DNA of 64,000 nt. Source: Longilinea sp964536805 (lineage in GTDB: Bacteria > Chloroflexota > Anaerolineae > Anaerolineales > Anaerolineaceae). Shown piece by piece: positions 41,467 through 51,416 of this stretch. Each line of letters starts with the position of its first letter. The stretch's first letter is position 1. Made by a program: the position numbers and the translations under genes. Location: positions 1 through 64,000 of the forward strand of contig CAZHYQ010000008.1 in the NCBI GenBank assembly GCA_964536805.1. The letters are read 5' to 3'. Below the pieces are notes generated by a model. It was not told the origin of the DNA and ran no database searches. It saw nothing but the letters and a program-made list of their open reading frames with translations.

Positions 41467-43182
41467 TCAATTAAACATCAATGAATACAAGAGGGAATCG
41501 GGCAATTGCGGCAGAACCGGACCGGCCACTGGCTTCAATTCATAATTGGTGCCGTGGATCGGAAGCGCATCATTCCGCCGCTGCATAAACCCCGAGCGCG
41601 TATCGAGAAAAACGATGTCGCTGGATGGAAACACGCCGTAGAGCGACGGCGGCGCGGTCACCGTTTTATCGTCCAGGCGGAATTCCGTCTGCGATGCGGC
41701 CAGATTATCTTCCCAGTGCTCCCGCAGGCGGTAAACGCGCGGCGGGGCTTTCCACGCCTCCGGCATGGTAAAGAGCAGCGGAAGAACGCGCGGCACATTC
41801 CAGGTATTGGCGTCAATCTGAACCGTGTCCTGCAGCCCGGTCGGTTCCACCAGGATGACCGTGTTTTCATCTGCATCCGGCACCAGTTCGACGATCTGGC
41901 GCCAAAATTCCCGCTGCAGTTGCCAGGCTTTCTGGTAATCGCGTTGAATATCTAGCCCGTACCCCACCAGCAAGGCAAGCCAGGCAGCAACCAGGATGCA
42001 GGCCGGCAGGATGAGGCGCAGGCGTTTTGCCAGGGTAAGGAGTACATAAACCAGCACGCCCATCAGTAGCGCGTTGCCAACCACGGCCGCAAGATGGACG
42101 CGCGATTCCCGTCCGAGAACAACATTCGCCTGGGTGGTGAAGGTGAGCGGATAGGCAGCCGCCACCATCATCAGAGCGCAAACGGCCAGCTGGCCCAATT
42201 GCACAAATTCGTCCGGGATGTGGAATTTCCCAGGTTTTATCCTGAGCTGATCAAAGGCAGCCACGACTCCAACCGGTATTTCCCTGCGCACCTTGCCCCA
42301 AAACACTGTAAACAGGAAAACGAAGGCAACCAGGATGGGAGTGAACCCGCTGCCATTCTGAAGGAGAGTACGAGCCGTTTGTTCCGCCAGCCGAATGAAT
42401 TTTGTCAGGCTGACCCGGATGCCCAACAGGACCTGTTGAAAGGGGATTGAGAATATTTCACTGCTGCTTAACCCCGAAACGCGTCCCTCGCCGATGGCGC
42501 TGCGCAGTACAAAGACAACAGCCAGCATGACGCCTAGAATGATGCCGTGCAGCATGAATTCCTTGAGCATCCTTCCATTCCACTTGCGCTGCAGCAGCGG
42601 CACGCCCAAAAAAACCAGGAAAGGCGTTTCATAACTGAACAAGATCAAGAACGACAGCAGGTAGGCCAGCCATTTTCGTTTGGAAAGGTAATTGTGCGAC
42701 GCAGCCAGCAATAGCGTGATCGAGGGCTGCACGCCGAGTGAATGCGTCAAAAAAGCCTGGGTGGTATCCGCGGAGTACAGGCAATAAGCCATCGCGGCGG
42801 TGAGCGCCAGCGCCGGGTTGGATACGCGCCGAATCAGAAAATAAAACAGCAGGATATTGGCAAGGGTAATGAGGTAGCCAATAGCATAAATGCCCCTTAA
42901 GCCGCCCAAACGCCATCCCAGATTCGAAAAAAGGTAGATGAAACTGTCCGAAAGTGGCCGGGCATGCCCGTACAGGTGGGTGATGTAAACCCAGATAAAT
43001 TGCAGCAGCTCTGGAAAACGCATGGCTGCCGCGTTGGGAATGATGGTCAGGTCGTCTTCATAAAGGCCAAATCCAGCTACAAACCAGTAGCGGGCTGTCA
43101 AAAAAAGAACCGCCAGTATAAAGCAGGCCAGCAAATCCTGATTGCGTAATGATTTTAACCAGACCGCTCCACCTTTTTTCAC
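41467..43182 (-). CDS. GT-C-like membrane protein
   Basis: About 571 residues and roughly eleven spans, with a soluble C-terminal portion of about 130 residues. After the first span it has GFGLYEDDLTIIPNAAAM, an acidic loop comparable to the MGDDYCYG loop of the gene at 31189. The GTG at 43182 with AGGA upstream is the preferred start; TTG at 43203 is possible. Sugar specificity cannot be judged. A short AT-rich hairpin (43219-43236) separates it from the dehydrogenase gene upstream. Confidence 0.78.
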   Translation of the reverse strand: MKKGGAVWLKSLRNQDLLACFILAVLFLTARYWFVAGFGLYEDDLTIIPNAAAMRFPELLQFIWVYITHLYGHARPLSDSFIYLFSNLGWRLGGLRGIYAIGYLITLANILLFYFLIRRVSNPALALTAAMAYCLYSADTTQAFLTHSLGVQPSITLLLAASHNYLSKRKWLAYLLSFLILFSYETPFLVFLGVPLLQRKWNGRMLKEFMLHGIILGVMLAVVFVLRSAIGEGRVSGLSSSEIFSIPFQQVLLGIRVSLTKFIRLAEQTARTLLQNGSGFTPILVAFVFLFTVFWGKVRREIPVGVVAAFDQLRIKPGKFHIPDEFVQLGQLAVCALMMVAAAYPLTFTTQANVVLGRESRVHLAAVVGNALLMGVLVYVLLTLAKRLRLILPACILVAAWLALLVGYGLDIQRDYQKAWQLQREFWRQIVELVPDADENTVILVEPTGLQDTVQIDANTWNVPRVLPLLFTMPEAWKAPPRVYRLREHWEDNLAASQTEFRLDDKTVTAPPSLYGVFPSSDIVFLDTRSGFMQRRNDALPIHGTNYELKPVAGPVLPQLPDSLLYSLMFN

Positions 43183-43281
43183 AATTACCGCAATCCTAAT
43201 CAAGTACGCGAGGTTTCAGAAAAACTGGGGTTTTTCAGCAATCCATTTTTTACACTGGCCATTTCGGTTTATCGTACCCGC

Positions 43282-44250
43282 CTATGACTGAAACCGGGCC
43301 AGGTCGGCGGGATCGATGCCCAAACCAAGGAGGAGATTTCGCAGGGTATTCCAGTGCACCCGTTCCCAGGCCGAAGGGCTGGAGTTGGAATTGTGCGGCG
43401 CCAGCATGACCTGATCCATCTTCAATAGCGGCGAATCCGCTGGCAACGGCTCCACCTCGAACACATCCAATGCCGCACCGGCGATTTGCCCATTTTGCAG
43501 GGCGCTTACCAGGGCCGGTTCGTCCACCAGCGGTCCGCGCGCGGTGTTGATCAATACAGCCGTGGATTTCATGCGCTGCAAGGTTTGGGTATTGATGAGG
43601 TGCCGGCTGGTGGGGTTCAAATCGGCGTTCAGGCTGACAAAATCAGCGCGTGCCAGCAGCTCTTCCAGGGATGTTATTTCGATATTGTTTTCAACAATAA
43701 AATCCGGGGCGATCGGAATGATATCGTTGCCCAGCAGGGTCATGCCAAAGGCACTTGCCCGGCGCAAGACCGCCTTGCCGACATTGCCCACGCCGATCAC
43801 GCCCAACGTGCATTCGCTCAGCGACCGTCCGGGAATCTTCTCCCAGCGTCCGCTTTTCATTTCGCGATCCATCCAGGGCAGCCGGCGGCTAAAAGCCAGA
43901 ATGTAGGCTATTACGCTGTCCGAAACCGGCAGGGTAAAGGCATTCGGCGTATTGCGGACCTGAATGCCCAACCGCTCCGCGGTCTGGCGGTCGATCGAGT
44001 CGATGCCCGTACCCCATTTTGAAATCACCTTCAATCGCGGCAAGCAGTGTTGCAAAACGCGTTCGGTATAACGGTCATCGCCGCACACCGTGCCGTCAAA
44101 TTGCCCGGCAAAAGCCAATAATTCCTCCTCCGACATGCGTTCATGCACGGAAGGGATGAGAATTTCAAGGCCAAAATGGGCAAAAACGGGGCGAAAACGA
44201 TCCACCAATGGGATCATGTAAGGAGCTGTCAACAGAACAGTGGTCATCAT
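43282..44250 (-). CDS. D-isomer-specific 2-hydroxyacid dehydrogenase
   Basis: A 322-residue NAD-dependent dehydrogenase of the phosphoglycerate dehydrogenase superfamily. NAD motif GVGNVG (153-158), then catalytic R237 (NTARGPLVDE), E264 (DVFEVEP) and H285 (LAPHNSNSS). The domain lacks the ACT regulatory extension of SerA, and its linkage to a cytidylyltransferase (80 bases upstream) and sugar genes suggests an acidic-sugar precursor role rather than serine synthesis. Confidence 0.88.
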   Translation of the reverse strand: MMTTVLLTAPYMIPLVDRFRPVFAHFGLEILIPSVHERMSEEELLAFAGQFDGTVCGDDRYTERVLQHCLPRLKVISKWGTGIDSIDRQTAERLGIQVRNTPNAFTLPVSDSVIAYILAFSRRLPWMDREMKSGRWEKIPGRSLSECTLGVIGVGNVGKAVLRRASAFGMTLLGNDIIPIAPDFIVENNIEITSLEELLARADFVSLNADLNPTSRHLINTQTLQRMKSTAVLINTARGPLVDEPALVSALQNGQIAGAALDVFEVEPLPADSPLLKMDQVMLAPHNSNSSPSAWERVHWNTLRNLLLGLGIDPADLARFQS

Positions 44251-44329
44251 GCGCTTCCCCTGCGTAAAATTGCCGCCCCGGGTACAAAGATCGCCTGCGG
44301 CGGCGCAAGGTTGATTCTAACACAACCTC

Positions 44330-45010
44330 TCAGCCGGCCGCGCCGCGGGCGCGCATCATCAGGTCAGCGACGGTAAAGTCAATTTCCTCGTCGATATCCT
44401 GCGCTTCTTCCCGCTCAATTTCGAAGAGATACGGTCGCTCGCCGATGCGGTTGCGGCGCAATTCAAGGGTTTGGCGCGAGAATAAATAGAGGCAGGAATT
44501 CTCTTCAAACACGGGCGGCAAATCTTGCGTGCGCAGCAGGATGGCCGGATTGTGGTTGATGGGTCTGGCCAGGCCGTCCCACAAGCGCGACTGCAGGCGC
44601 GTCACCGAAAATAGCGTGTCGTAAGCCGGATAATTGGCCTGCAATGTCTTCACCGCCCTGGAGATCGTTTCGGGGCGCAACAGGGGATTGGTGCTGTGTG
44701 TTTGCAGGTATAGGTCGGCCGGCGCCTGAGAGGTATCGTACATGAGGATCTCATTCATCGGGATGGTATCGGCGCGCAGGTTTTCAGGACGGACCAGCAC
44801 ACGTACCTGCGGAAAGGAATCACGGATGCCGTCGATCACCACATCGCTGTCGGTATCCACCACCACCTCGTTGATTTCCGGGCAGTCCAATAGTGCCAGC
44901 AGGATGTGGTGGTAAAGCGGTTTGCCGGCCAGCGGGCGGTAATTTTTTCCAGGCACGCGCACCGAGTGGTGCCGCATGGGGACCAGGGCTACAACCTTGT
45001 TAAAAGCCAT
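44330..45010 (-). CDS. Cytidylyltransferase for an acidic sugar (NeuA/KdsB-like)
   Basis: A 226-residue enzyme that should join CMP from CTP to a 3-deoxy-ulosonic acid. Signature RHHSVRVPGKNYRPLAGKPL replaces the usual RxGSKGIPxKN, and VVVDTDSDVV, LQTHSTNPLLRPETI and a C-terminal DIDEEIDFTVADLMM follow. The modified P-loop is a known variant in cytidylyltransferase relatives. It is distinct from the fused enzyme at 54320. Neighbours: a 2-hydroxyacid dehydrogenase and a GT2. Confidence 0.88.
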   Translation of the reverse strand: MAFNKVVALVPMRHHSVRVPGKNYRPLAGKPLYHHILLALLDCPEINEVVVDTDSDVVIDGIRDSFPQVRVLVRPENLRADTIPMNEILMYDTSQAPADLYLQTHSTNPLLRPETISRAVKTLQANYPAYDTLFSVTRLQSRLWDGLARPINHNPAILLRTQDLPPVFEENSCLYLFSRQTLELRRNRIGERPYLFEIEREEAQDIDEEIDFTVADLMMRARGAAG

Positions 45011-45031
45011 TTACAACCTCACACACCATTT

Positions 45032-46003
45032 TTAGTGGTCATCGGATGATGAATGATTTTTCTCTGCAGCTTCATTGTACTGGATTGGCGAAATTGGGCG
45101 GCTGGAAAAAGCCTCCTCGTTTGCGTCCGGCGGATAATAAAAAGCTTCCCTTAACTTCCAGGTGAGCGGCCCGGTTCGGCGATAACCCTGATAGGTACCC
45201 CAGAATTGCATCCAACGAAACGCCAGGATCCCTGGACCAACCTGCCACAAAGCACCCAGGCGGGCAGCCACGCGCAAGTCAGCCCAGGCATTGCTGGTGG
45301 ATAGGCGGATTAAATCAGCAAAGGTAAAGGTCTCATGGGGATAAATCTGTTTGAACGCCATGGCTTCCCGCCGGTAACGGTTGGACACGCCCCGCCAGGT
45401 TTCATGGTGCACATGCACAATCTCCGCTTCCGGCACGTACTGGATCGTGTATCCCTGCTGCTGCGCCCTGCGCGCCCAGGCCAGATCCTCGAGAGCGGGC
45501 AGGGTCTCGTCGTAGGGGTGTTGTTCCCACGCGGTTTTTCGAATGGCCGCATTGGCATTGTTGCAAAACGAGTTTTCACGCTGCAGACGCGGCGTATCCG
45601 GGAACCACTGCCGGAAAACCTGGTGCTCTGAAAATTTGCTCGTCGGCGTACCGCGCTGCTTTCCGTAGCTCAGAGCCACCTGCGAATCAGCAAACGGTTC
45701 AATCAGGCGTTCCAGCCAATCCGGGTAGACCGGGTATACATGTGCGCTGGCAATGACCACGAATTCCGCTTGAGCCTGCGCCACGCCCAGGTTGAGCGAG
45801 CGGCCGAAGGTGAATTCCTGCGGCTGAATATGCACCACTTCAGCACCATAGCGCTGAGCAATCGCGACTGTGGCATCGGTCGAACCTGAATCCACCAGGA
45901 TGATCTGCACATCGCGCATGTTTTGCTGCTGGATGCCTTCCAGCAGGCGGCCGATGTGCTGCTCTTCGTTATAGGCTCGAATGACGATTGAACAATACGG
46001 CAT
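45032..46003 (-). CDS. GT2 family glycosyltransferase
   Basis: A 323-residue GT2 enzyme beginning SIVIRAYNEEQHIGRLLEG, with VDSGSTDATVAIAQRYGA and the catalytic LEDLAWARRAQQQGY (ED motif). The region NSFCNNANAAIRKTAWEQHP is typical of rhamnosyl- and mannosyl-type enzymes. C-terminal helices, no clear membrane span. ATG at 46003 lies 7 bases after the preceding stop. Sugar uncertain. Confidence 0.92.
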   Translation of the reverse strand: MPYCSIVIRAYNEEQHIGRLLEGIQQQNMRDVQIILVDSGSTDATVAIAQRYGAEVVHIQPQEFTFGRSLNLGVAQAQAEFVVIASAHVYPVYPDWLERLIEPFADSQVALSYGKQRGTPTSKFSEHQVFRQWFPDTPRLQRENSFCNNANAAIRKTAWEQHPYDETLPALEDLAWARRAQQQGYTIQYVPEAEIVHVHHETWRGVSNRYRREAMAFKQIYPHETFTFADLIRLSTSNAWADLRVAARLGALWQVGPGILAFRWMQFWGTYQGYRRTGPLTWKLREAFYYPPDANEEAFSSRPISPIQYNEAAEKNHSSSDDH

Positions 46004-46010
46004 ATCCGCC

Positions 46011-48344
46011 CTATTTCCAGGTCCAGGCCAGCGGGTAGTCGCCCGTACGGCCCATGATAAACGGTACAGGCTGGACCAACGGCTCGCCGTCATGAGTCCA
46101 ATAGTACGGCTGCCAGGTGCCATTGGCAAAGAAAGTCAACGTTTCCGTTCGCTGCCCGCTCCAGCGGCCAGACGCCGGGATGCTGTTGACCGGGCCAATG
46201 AAATCCACGCCAGCCAAGGGCCCAGTCAATTCGTTTTCAAGGTCAACTTCGCCGCTGGCCGAGCGGTAGACTCCAATGGTGTCACGGCCGTCCCCATCCC
46301 AGTCGCCCGTAACCGGGATATCGCCTGGTTGGCCGGCTTGAAGAGTCGACAAAGTGATACCGCCCTCATTAAAGAACGTCCACGTCAGTGTTTGCGGAGT
46401 GAACAGACCGGGGCTGCTGCGCCCGTCGCCATCCCAATCGCCTAGCAAGGGCACATCTCCGGGACGTGCCTCCAGCAGGGTTAAGTTGTGCTCTGCCTCG
46501 CCATCCAGGTCGGTATCAAACAACCATTGCTGGTCTGCGGGATTGTATAGACCCAGATCGCTTCCGCCATCGCCATCGATATCCGCCGCCAGGGGCTGAC
46601 ATCCCTCACAGCCAAATTCGACCGTCATCAGGCCGCCATTTTCATTTTTGATCTGCCAGCTTCCATTTGATGGCGAATAGATGGCCGGTCGATTAAGCAA
46701 CCGGCCGCTGCTTTCAAAATGAGAAACCGTCCAGCGGTAATCGAGGATATTCGAACTGATCCATTTTTCATCTGCCGCGCACGGCCCAATTGTTGGCAGC
46801 AGCCAGCAGGCCGGCCTGAACGGTTTCACCTGCCATTGTTCATACCCGCCGGTAAATGAAGCGTCCGTTTCAGAGATAAAATCGCTCAAGAGGGCATTGG
46901 CACGCTGTTGTTGAATTTCGAGAAAGCCAAAACGGACGGAGTAGATGGGTTTGTTGGTCACCTGGGGTGCGATCAACGAGTACCTCATTTGTTCATCATT
47001 CGTTGGCAGCTGGTACTCAAACGGCTGGACGTCAATATCCGGCCTTTGATAAAAATTCTTAAAATGCAGCTTTATTTCGGCAATATATTCTGAACCAGGC
47101 ACCATGTTCACCATCACCTGGCTGTTTGTTGGCGATTCTTCAGCCAGATAGGCGAGCATGTCGGCGTTAATCCGGTCGACTGTCAACAACAGCTGAGCTT
47201 TATTCACCTGCGTCGGCAAGGTTGTCAGCCAGAAATAGATCGTAGCAGCGGCCAATAAAGCCGTCACAATCTTCCAGCCCCTTCCCAACCCCCGCCATAC
47301 ATAAGGCAACTCTCCCAATGTCAATCCGGTCAGGGCAACCCCGCCCAGTGCAAACAGCAGAAGGTAGTACTCCTGCACGAATTCCCAGGGGAGATAGATC
47401 AAAAACCACGCCGCGCTAAAAACAAGCGCATCCAACCCGAGGCGCAGCGACGAATCTGATCGGTTCAAGGAAAAAAGCACCACCCAAAGCAGGAAAGCCG
47501 GGAGAAGGTAAAAATAATCGCGCATCAGCCAGTTGCGCCACTGCCCCAATGACTCAAGCAGACGGGGAATGGACAGCACAAATCTGGAACTGTATTTTCC
47601 TGGTACGTCTACAGTCAAGGATGAAAAAGAGGCTGCCAGGAAGATCGCCAAAGCCGCCAGCAACGCCAAAAAAATTACTTTGCGGGTGGTTGGTGCAACA
47701 GAAGGCGATTCTGCGAACCGGAAAATATATGGAATCACCAGCCAGGCTAAACCGATCAGAGGCATGATGACAAAGGTCTCCTTCGTGAGCGCGGCCGCAG
47801 TGAAAAAAGCCGCACTGCCCACAAAAGTCAATCCCTTAGTCAGCCTGGTTTTTCGCTGGGGCAGCGTCGAGGCAAGGCAAAGCCCGGCCAGAATGAATGC
47901 CGCCAGCAGCGTTTCGGATTTTGAGAGCGTATAGAAATTTTCTACCACCGCCCCGGCAGCTGTGACCAGCAGCGCCGAAAGAAAAGTCTGCAGCGAATTT
48001 CCGCCCCAGCGGTGAACAAGCAGCGCTGTCAACGCCACAATGGTCGCCAGTACTAATCCATGAAGGAAATAAATTGCGTGTGGATTATTATTTAGAAGAA
48101 GAAACAGGCCGGCCGAGTAGATCTGGTAACCCGGCTGAAATCTTCCGGATGCGGATGGCACAAAGAGAGCTGCCGTACCGTTGCTGATTCTTGCCGCGGT
48201 TTCCGCGGTTTCGCCATCATCGAACAGGCTGAACTGCGCGGAAGCCACGCGGGGAACCATGAACGCTAACGCCACGATCACCGGCAGCCACAGCCACCAC
48301 TTTCTTCCCAGAGATCGCAGCGCTTTCACCAGCCCGGCAGGCAT
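46011..48344 (-). CDS. GT-C-like membrane protein fused to C-terminal FG-GAP-like repeats
   Basis: A 777-residue protein. Residues 1-400 have about ten to eleven spans, with SLFDDGETAETAARIS in the first loop as in GT-C enzymes. A non-repeated domain follows, then from about residue 570 three or four repeats with cores ADIDGDGGSDLGLYN, GDWDGDGRSSPGLFT and GDWDGDGRDTIGVYR, calcium-type DxDGDG loops of FG-GAP/VCBS-like beta-propellers. Such a C-terminus would lie outside the membrane, perhaps binding glycan. The fusion is unusual. Start overlaps the preceding stop as TAATG. Confidence 0.82.
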   Translation of the reverse strand: MPAGLVKALRSLGRKWWLWLPVIVALAFMVPRVASAQFSLFDDGETAETAARISNGTAALFVPSASGRFQPGYQIYSAGLFLLLNNNPHAIYFLHGLVLATIVALTALLVHRWGGNSLQTFLSALLVTAAGAVVENFYTLSKSETLLAAFILAGLCLASTLPQRKTRLTKGLTFVGSAAFFTAAALTKETFVIMPLIGLAWLVIPYIFRFAESPSVAPTTRKVIFLALLAALAIFLAASFSSLTVDVPGKYSSRFVLSIPRLLESLGQWRNWLMRDYFYLLPAFLLWVVLFSLNRSDSSLRLGLDALVFSAAWFLIYLPWEFVQEYYLLLFALGGVALTGLTLGELPYVWRGLGRGWKIVTALLAAATIYFWLTTLPTQVNKAQLLLTVDRINADMLAYLAEESPTNSQVMVNMVPGSEYIAEIKLHFKNFYQRPDIDVQPFEYQLPTNDEQMRYSLIAPQVTNKPIYSVRFGFLEIQQQRANALLSDFISETDASFTGGYEQWQVKPFRPACWLLPTIGPCAADEKWISSNILDYRWTVSHFESSGRLLNRPAIYSPSNGSWQIKNENGGLMTVEFGCEGCQPLAADIDGDGGSDLGLYNPADQQWLFDTDLDGEAEHNLTLLEARPGDVPLLGDWDGDGRSSPGLFTPQTLTWTFFNEGGITLSTLQAGQPGDIPVTGDWDGDGRDTIGVYRSASGEVDLENELTGPLAGVDFIGPVNSIPASGRWSGQRTETLTFFANGTWQPYYWTHDGEPLVQPVPFIMGRTGDYPLAWTWK

Positions 48345-49978
48345 TAGGCTTCCTCCAAGAGGAAATCTCCCCCATGCAGCACGCCGTCAACCACCGCTTT
48401 CAGACCTGGCGAATTTTCCGGCAGCAACGCCTGCCAATCAAAATCCTTCAGGGTCACAAAACCTTTCCAGATACCCTCCTCGTCCAAGTATTTGCCCATC
48501 GGCAGCGAGGTGCGGTAAAGTTGGTAATACAGGAAGCGGCGCGCGTTGCGGCGAAATTCGCCGGGGACCGCGATGTGCTCGGCCTGCAGGAATTCTTCAG
48601 CGAGAGCCCGGTGCGATTCGGCGCTACCCGGCAAAAAAACGGTCGCCAATTGCGTAAAGCGCGCCTTGCCGGCGCACAATACCGGTGCGCCCATTAGCGA
48701 GGCTTCCAGGCCGATGGTTGAGTTGTAGATCATAACAAATTTCGATTTTTGAATCAGTTCATAAGAGCTGATTGTTTCATCGGCATCCACAAACAGGACA
48801 TTTGGCAAGGCAGCCGCGCCGCTTTGCCGCACCCAGTCCGCCACACTTTCGCGCGAAGCCTTTCCGGGGCGGGTTTCATCCGGGTGGGCGCGGATGACAA
48901 AATAGGTCTCCGGGTGGGCACGCGCGATCTCCAGCACCTGGTCGAGCCAGGCAAACATGTGTTCAAAGAGCACATTGGCATGCCCCTGGCTGGTATCAAA
49001 GATTACATTGGTAAATACCGGCACGATTTGCTTGAACTGCCCGGCACGCTGCCAAAATTCCGCGCCAAGCGGTTTCATCTCCGGCCAAAAACGCACCCCG
49101 GCCATGCTGAAATTACCCTGAAAACGCTGTTCAAGGTAGGCATCCAGCCGGGCATTCTGCTCGTCATTCAGATTAAAAGATTCCGGTATGTCGATCGGGT
49201 AGGCAGTCGCCTCCCCGGGGGTAAAGAAAGCCGTCATGGGTTGCAGCCCGACCTCATGCGTGATCACCGGCAAACCGCGCCTTTGGGCCACGTAACGGGC
49301 GGTGGCTTCCGGGAAGAATTGACCGTTGAATACAATCACCATGCGCGGGTCAAATTCATCCAGGAGGTCACCAAAAGATTGAGCCACGCTCCATGCCGAG
49401 CGGATATAGTGCCTGAAGAGATCCCGATGAGCCTCATCATCCGGCAGGTGGTGGCGACGCAAAACCCAACGCATGGCCGGCAGCACCAACGCGCCCAAGG
49501 GCAGCCCGCCAAATTCAAAGCTGCTCAATTGCTCCAAATTCAGGTTTGTCAGCAATTTTTCCAGGCGGTCATCCGACTGCATTTCAAAACCGCGCATCGC
49601 TGCGTTGGCGGATCCAGGCTGAGGATAGGCATGGAAGGACTGCAACTGGCATTCGGCGCAAGGCGGTTTGATGTAAAAATCGTCCCGGTTGGTACCCAGC
49701 GGGCAGCGCGTCATGCCAGCCTGGCAGACGAAATGGATCACTTGAACGCCCTGCAAACGCAGCGCCCAGGATGCCAGCAGTTGGTAGGCCGCATTTTGAC
49801 TGTAGCCAGTGATGCGCGTGGAGGCATTAAACAGCACCACCGGTTTGCCCTGGGTTTCCGGTACATGCGCTGCAACCTGCCGTTCCATCCTATTAAAACG
49901 GAGGTTGGTTTGCCCGCGCGATCTCATCAAGCGGACATGCTGTTTCAGCGAGTTTATTCTTTCGGGAAAGCTTTTCAT
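48344..49978 (-). CDS. Capsule-polysaccharide-type GT-B protein
   Basis: A 544-residue soluble protein. The C-terminal half shows VIRAHPDETRPGK and FVMIYNSTIGLEASLMGAPVLCAG, the HP and ST-type motifs of KpsC/KpsS and polysialyl/CDP-glycerol-transferase-like GT-B proteins. The N-terminal half has NASTRITGYSQNA and a CPLGTNRDDFYIKPPCAEC Cys motif that may bind metal. It may add a Kdo-like or related acidic sugar. It overlaps the methyltransferase stop by 4 bases (ATGA). Confidence 0.82.
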   Translation of the reverse strand: MKSFPERINSLKQHVRLMRSRGQTNLRFNRMERQVAAHVPETQGKPVVLFNASTRITGYSQNAAYQLLASWALRLQGVQVIHFVCQAGMTRCPLGTNRDDFYIKPPCAECQLQSFHAYPQPGSANAAMRGFEMQSDDRLEKLLTNLNLEQLSSFEFGGLPLGALVLPAMRWVLRRHHLPDDEAHRDLFRHYIRSAWSVAQSFGDLLDEFDPRMVIVFNGQFFPEATARYVAQRRGLPVITHEVGLQPMTAFFTPGEATAYPIDIPESFNLNDEQNARLDAYLEQRFQGNFSMAGVRFWPEMKPLGAEFWQRAGQFKQIVPVFTNVIFDTSQGHANVLFEHMFAWLDQVLEIARAHPETYFVIRAHPDETRPGKASRESVADWVRQSGAAALPNVLFVDADETISSYELIQKSKFVMIYNSTIGLEASLMGAPVLCAGKARFTQLATVFLPGSAESHRALAEEFLQAEHIAVPGEFRRNARRFLYYQLYRTSLPMGKYLDEEGIWKGFVTLKDFDWQALLPENSPGLKAVVDGVLHGGDFLLEEA

Positions 49979-51390
49979 GTGCGGACGAATTCGCTTTTTA
50001 CTTTCATCAGGTAGAGGGTCCGTCTGGAACCTTCAATGGGCGTCTTCTCGACGATTTCGAAGGGTCCTGAAAAAGCCTCTTCGAATCCGGCAGGCGTGTA
50101 ACGCGGGAAGATATCCTCGCGGGTTGCTAGCAGACGCTGTACCTGCGAGTCCTCCTTGGGCACGAATTCTATCAACAGCCAACGGCCCAGGGCGGCCAGA
50201 GATTCTGCCAGCCGGTCGAGCGGCACGTTGTTCGAAATTGCCAGATGGTGAATGAGCGCCAGGGCAAACACCATGTCGACTGGTCCCCGATTGGCGAGAG
50301 AATCGCGCTCACGGTTGTCCCAGCCAATGGCGGGGCTCGGATTGGTGAAATCCATTACCAATGGAAGCATTTTCCGTTCGCCGTTTTTCTTTACAGCTTG
50401 ATAATTCTTCTCAACCGCATCAGGATCAATGTCAAAGGCAACCGTCTCAATTCCCTGATCAGCTGCCAGCCGGCTGAATTCGCCGGTATTCGCGCCCAAA
50501 TCCCACACCTGGCCGGGTTGGACCCGTCGGATGGCGGCTGAAACCAGGGATTTCTTCAACTCGAAGGCCTCGCGGGTATAGTTGGTGGCGTCATAATAAT
50601 CTGCCCATTCCGTTCCGGCCGGCGTCCAATGCAGACCGTTAACGGTGCCTTCCAGGTTATCCAGCAGGCCCAGCAGGGATAGTTTCGAAATCCGTTTTTC
50701 AACGGCTGCTTTGTTGACCGGTTGGTCAGCATAACGTTTTTGCGCAGCGGCATGCAGATGAATGTGAGACGCCAGGCCAAAATTCAAGCGCGTTTTTGCG
50801 GGTAAGAGCTTGCTGGCCAGATCCAAAGGGATGCCGTCGATATAAACCCGCAAGAGCTGGCTCAGGCGAACATCGCTAAAAGCCATCAGAGCCAGGGGTG
50901 CCAGAAAGTGCTGGCAGAACTGGCGGTAAGCCACCCAGGGACGGCCTTCCTGGTAGGTCTCAAAGGACAGCGTATCGATCAAAAACGGTTTACCCTGGTG
51001 AAATTGAATATTGTAAGCGCTGGCATCTTTAAGCAGCATGTCCTTCTCAATCGCCCGTCGGGCAATCGCCAGGGTGGTTAAGGCAGCATCCTTTAGTTCT
51101 CCAAAACTCCACTCGTAAGGATAAGAGATGAATGAAACAACCTTGGGGCGGAGAACTCGGTAAGCGTTATCTGGTTCTTCAGCCGGAATGGCAACTTCTT
51201 CGTGCTGGACCAGCAAACCAGCTTTCACGAATTCCTGGTACAACCCCGATTGCATCAACCGGTCGTAATCAGGTTGATACATTTGGTTAACCTGGCGGTA
51301 CAGTACGCCTTCCCGCCGGAAAAGAAAGCCGCTCGGATCGCGAAATGATGCTGTTATTTTTGAGTTATTTTCCATCGTGATGAATCTCAT
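49975..51390 (-). CDS. SAM-dependent methyltransferase with N-terminal extension
   Basis: A 471-residue protein. Residues about 1-270 form an extension beginning FRDPSGFLFRREGVLYRQVN, seen in a family of methyltransferases of nodulation/surface-glycan loci. The Rossmann part follows, with motif I VWDLGANTGEFS and FALALIHHLAI. It may methylate a glycan. ATG at 51390 is used; ATG five codons later is equally possible, and neither has a strong ribosome-binding site. Confidence 0.85.
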   Translation of the reverse strand: MRFITMENNSKITASFRDPSGFLFRREGVLYRQVNQMYQPDYDRLMQSGLYQEFVKAGLLVQHEEVAIPAEEPDNAYRVLRPKVVSFISYPYEWSFGELKDAALTTLAIARRAIEKDMLLKDASAYNIQFHQGKPFLIDTLSFETYQEGRPWVAYRQFCQHFLAPLALMAFSDVRLSQLLRVYIDGIPLDLASKLLPAKTRLNFGLASHIHLHAAAQKRYADQPVNKAAVEKRISKLSLLGLLDNLEGTVNGLHWTPAGTEWADYYDATNYTREAFELKKSLVSAAIRRVQPGQVWDLGANTGEFSRLAADQGIETVAFDIDPDAVEKNYQAVKKNGERKMLPLVMDFTNPSPAIGWDNRERDSLANRGPVDMVFALALIHHLAISNNVPLDRLAESLAALGRWLLIEFVPKEDSQVQRLLATREDIFPRYTPAGFEEAFSGPFEIVEKTPIEGSRRTLYLMKVKSEFVRT

Positions 51391-51416
51391 GCAAAGACAG
51401 GGTTGTCAATTAATCC

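Noticed and set aside
40341..41474. A 377-residue plus-strand frame.
   Set aside because: Shadow of the SDR gene, which shows a complete active site.
48749..50014. A 421-residue plus-strand frame.
   Set aside because: Shadow of the capsule-type GT-B gene; composition rich in His, Gln and Arg, typical of reverse-frame GC-rich coding DNA.
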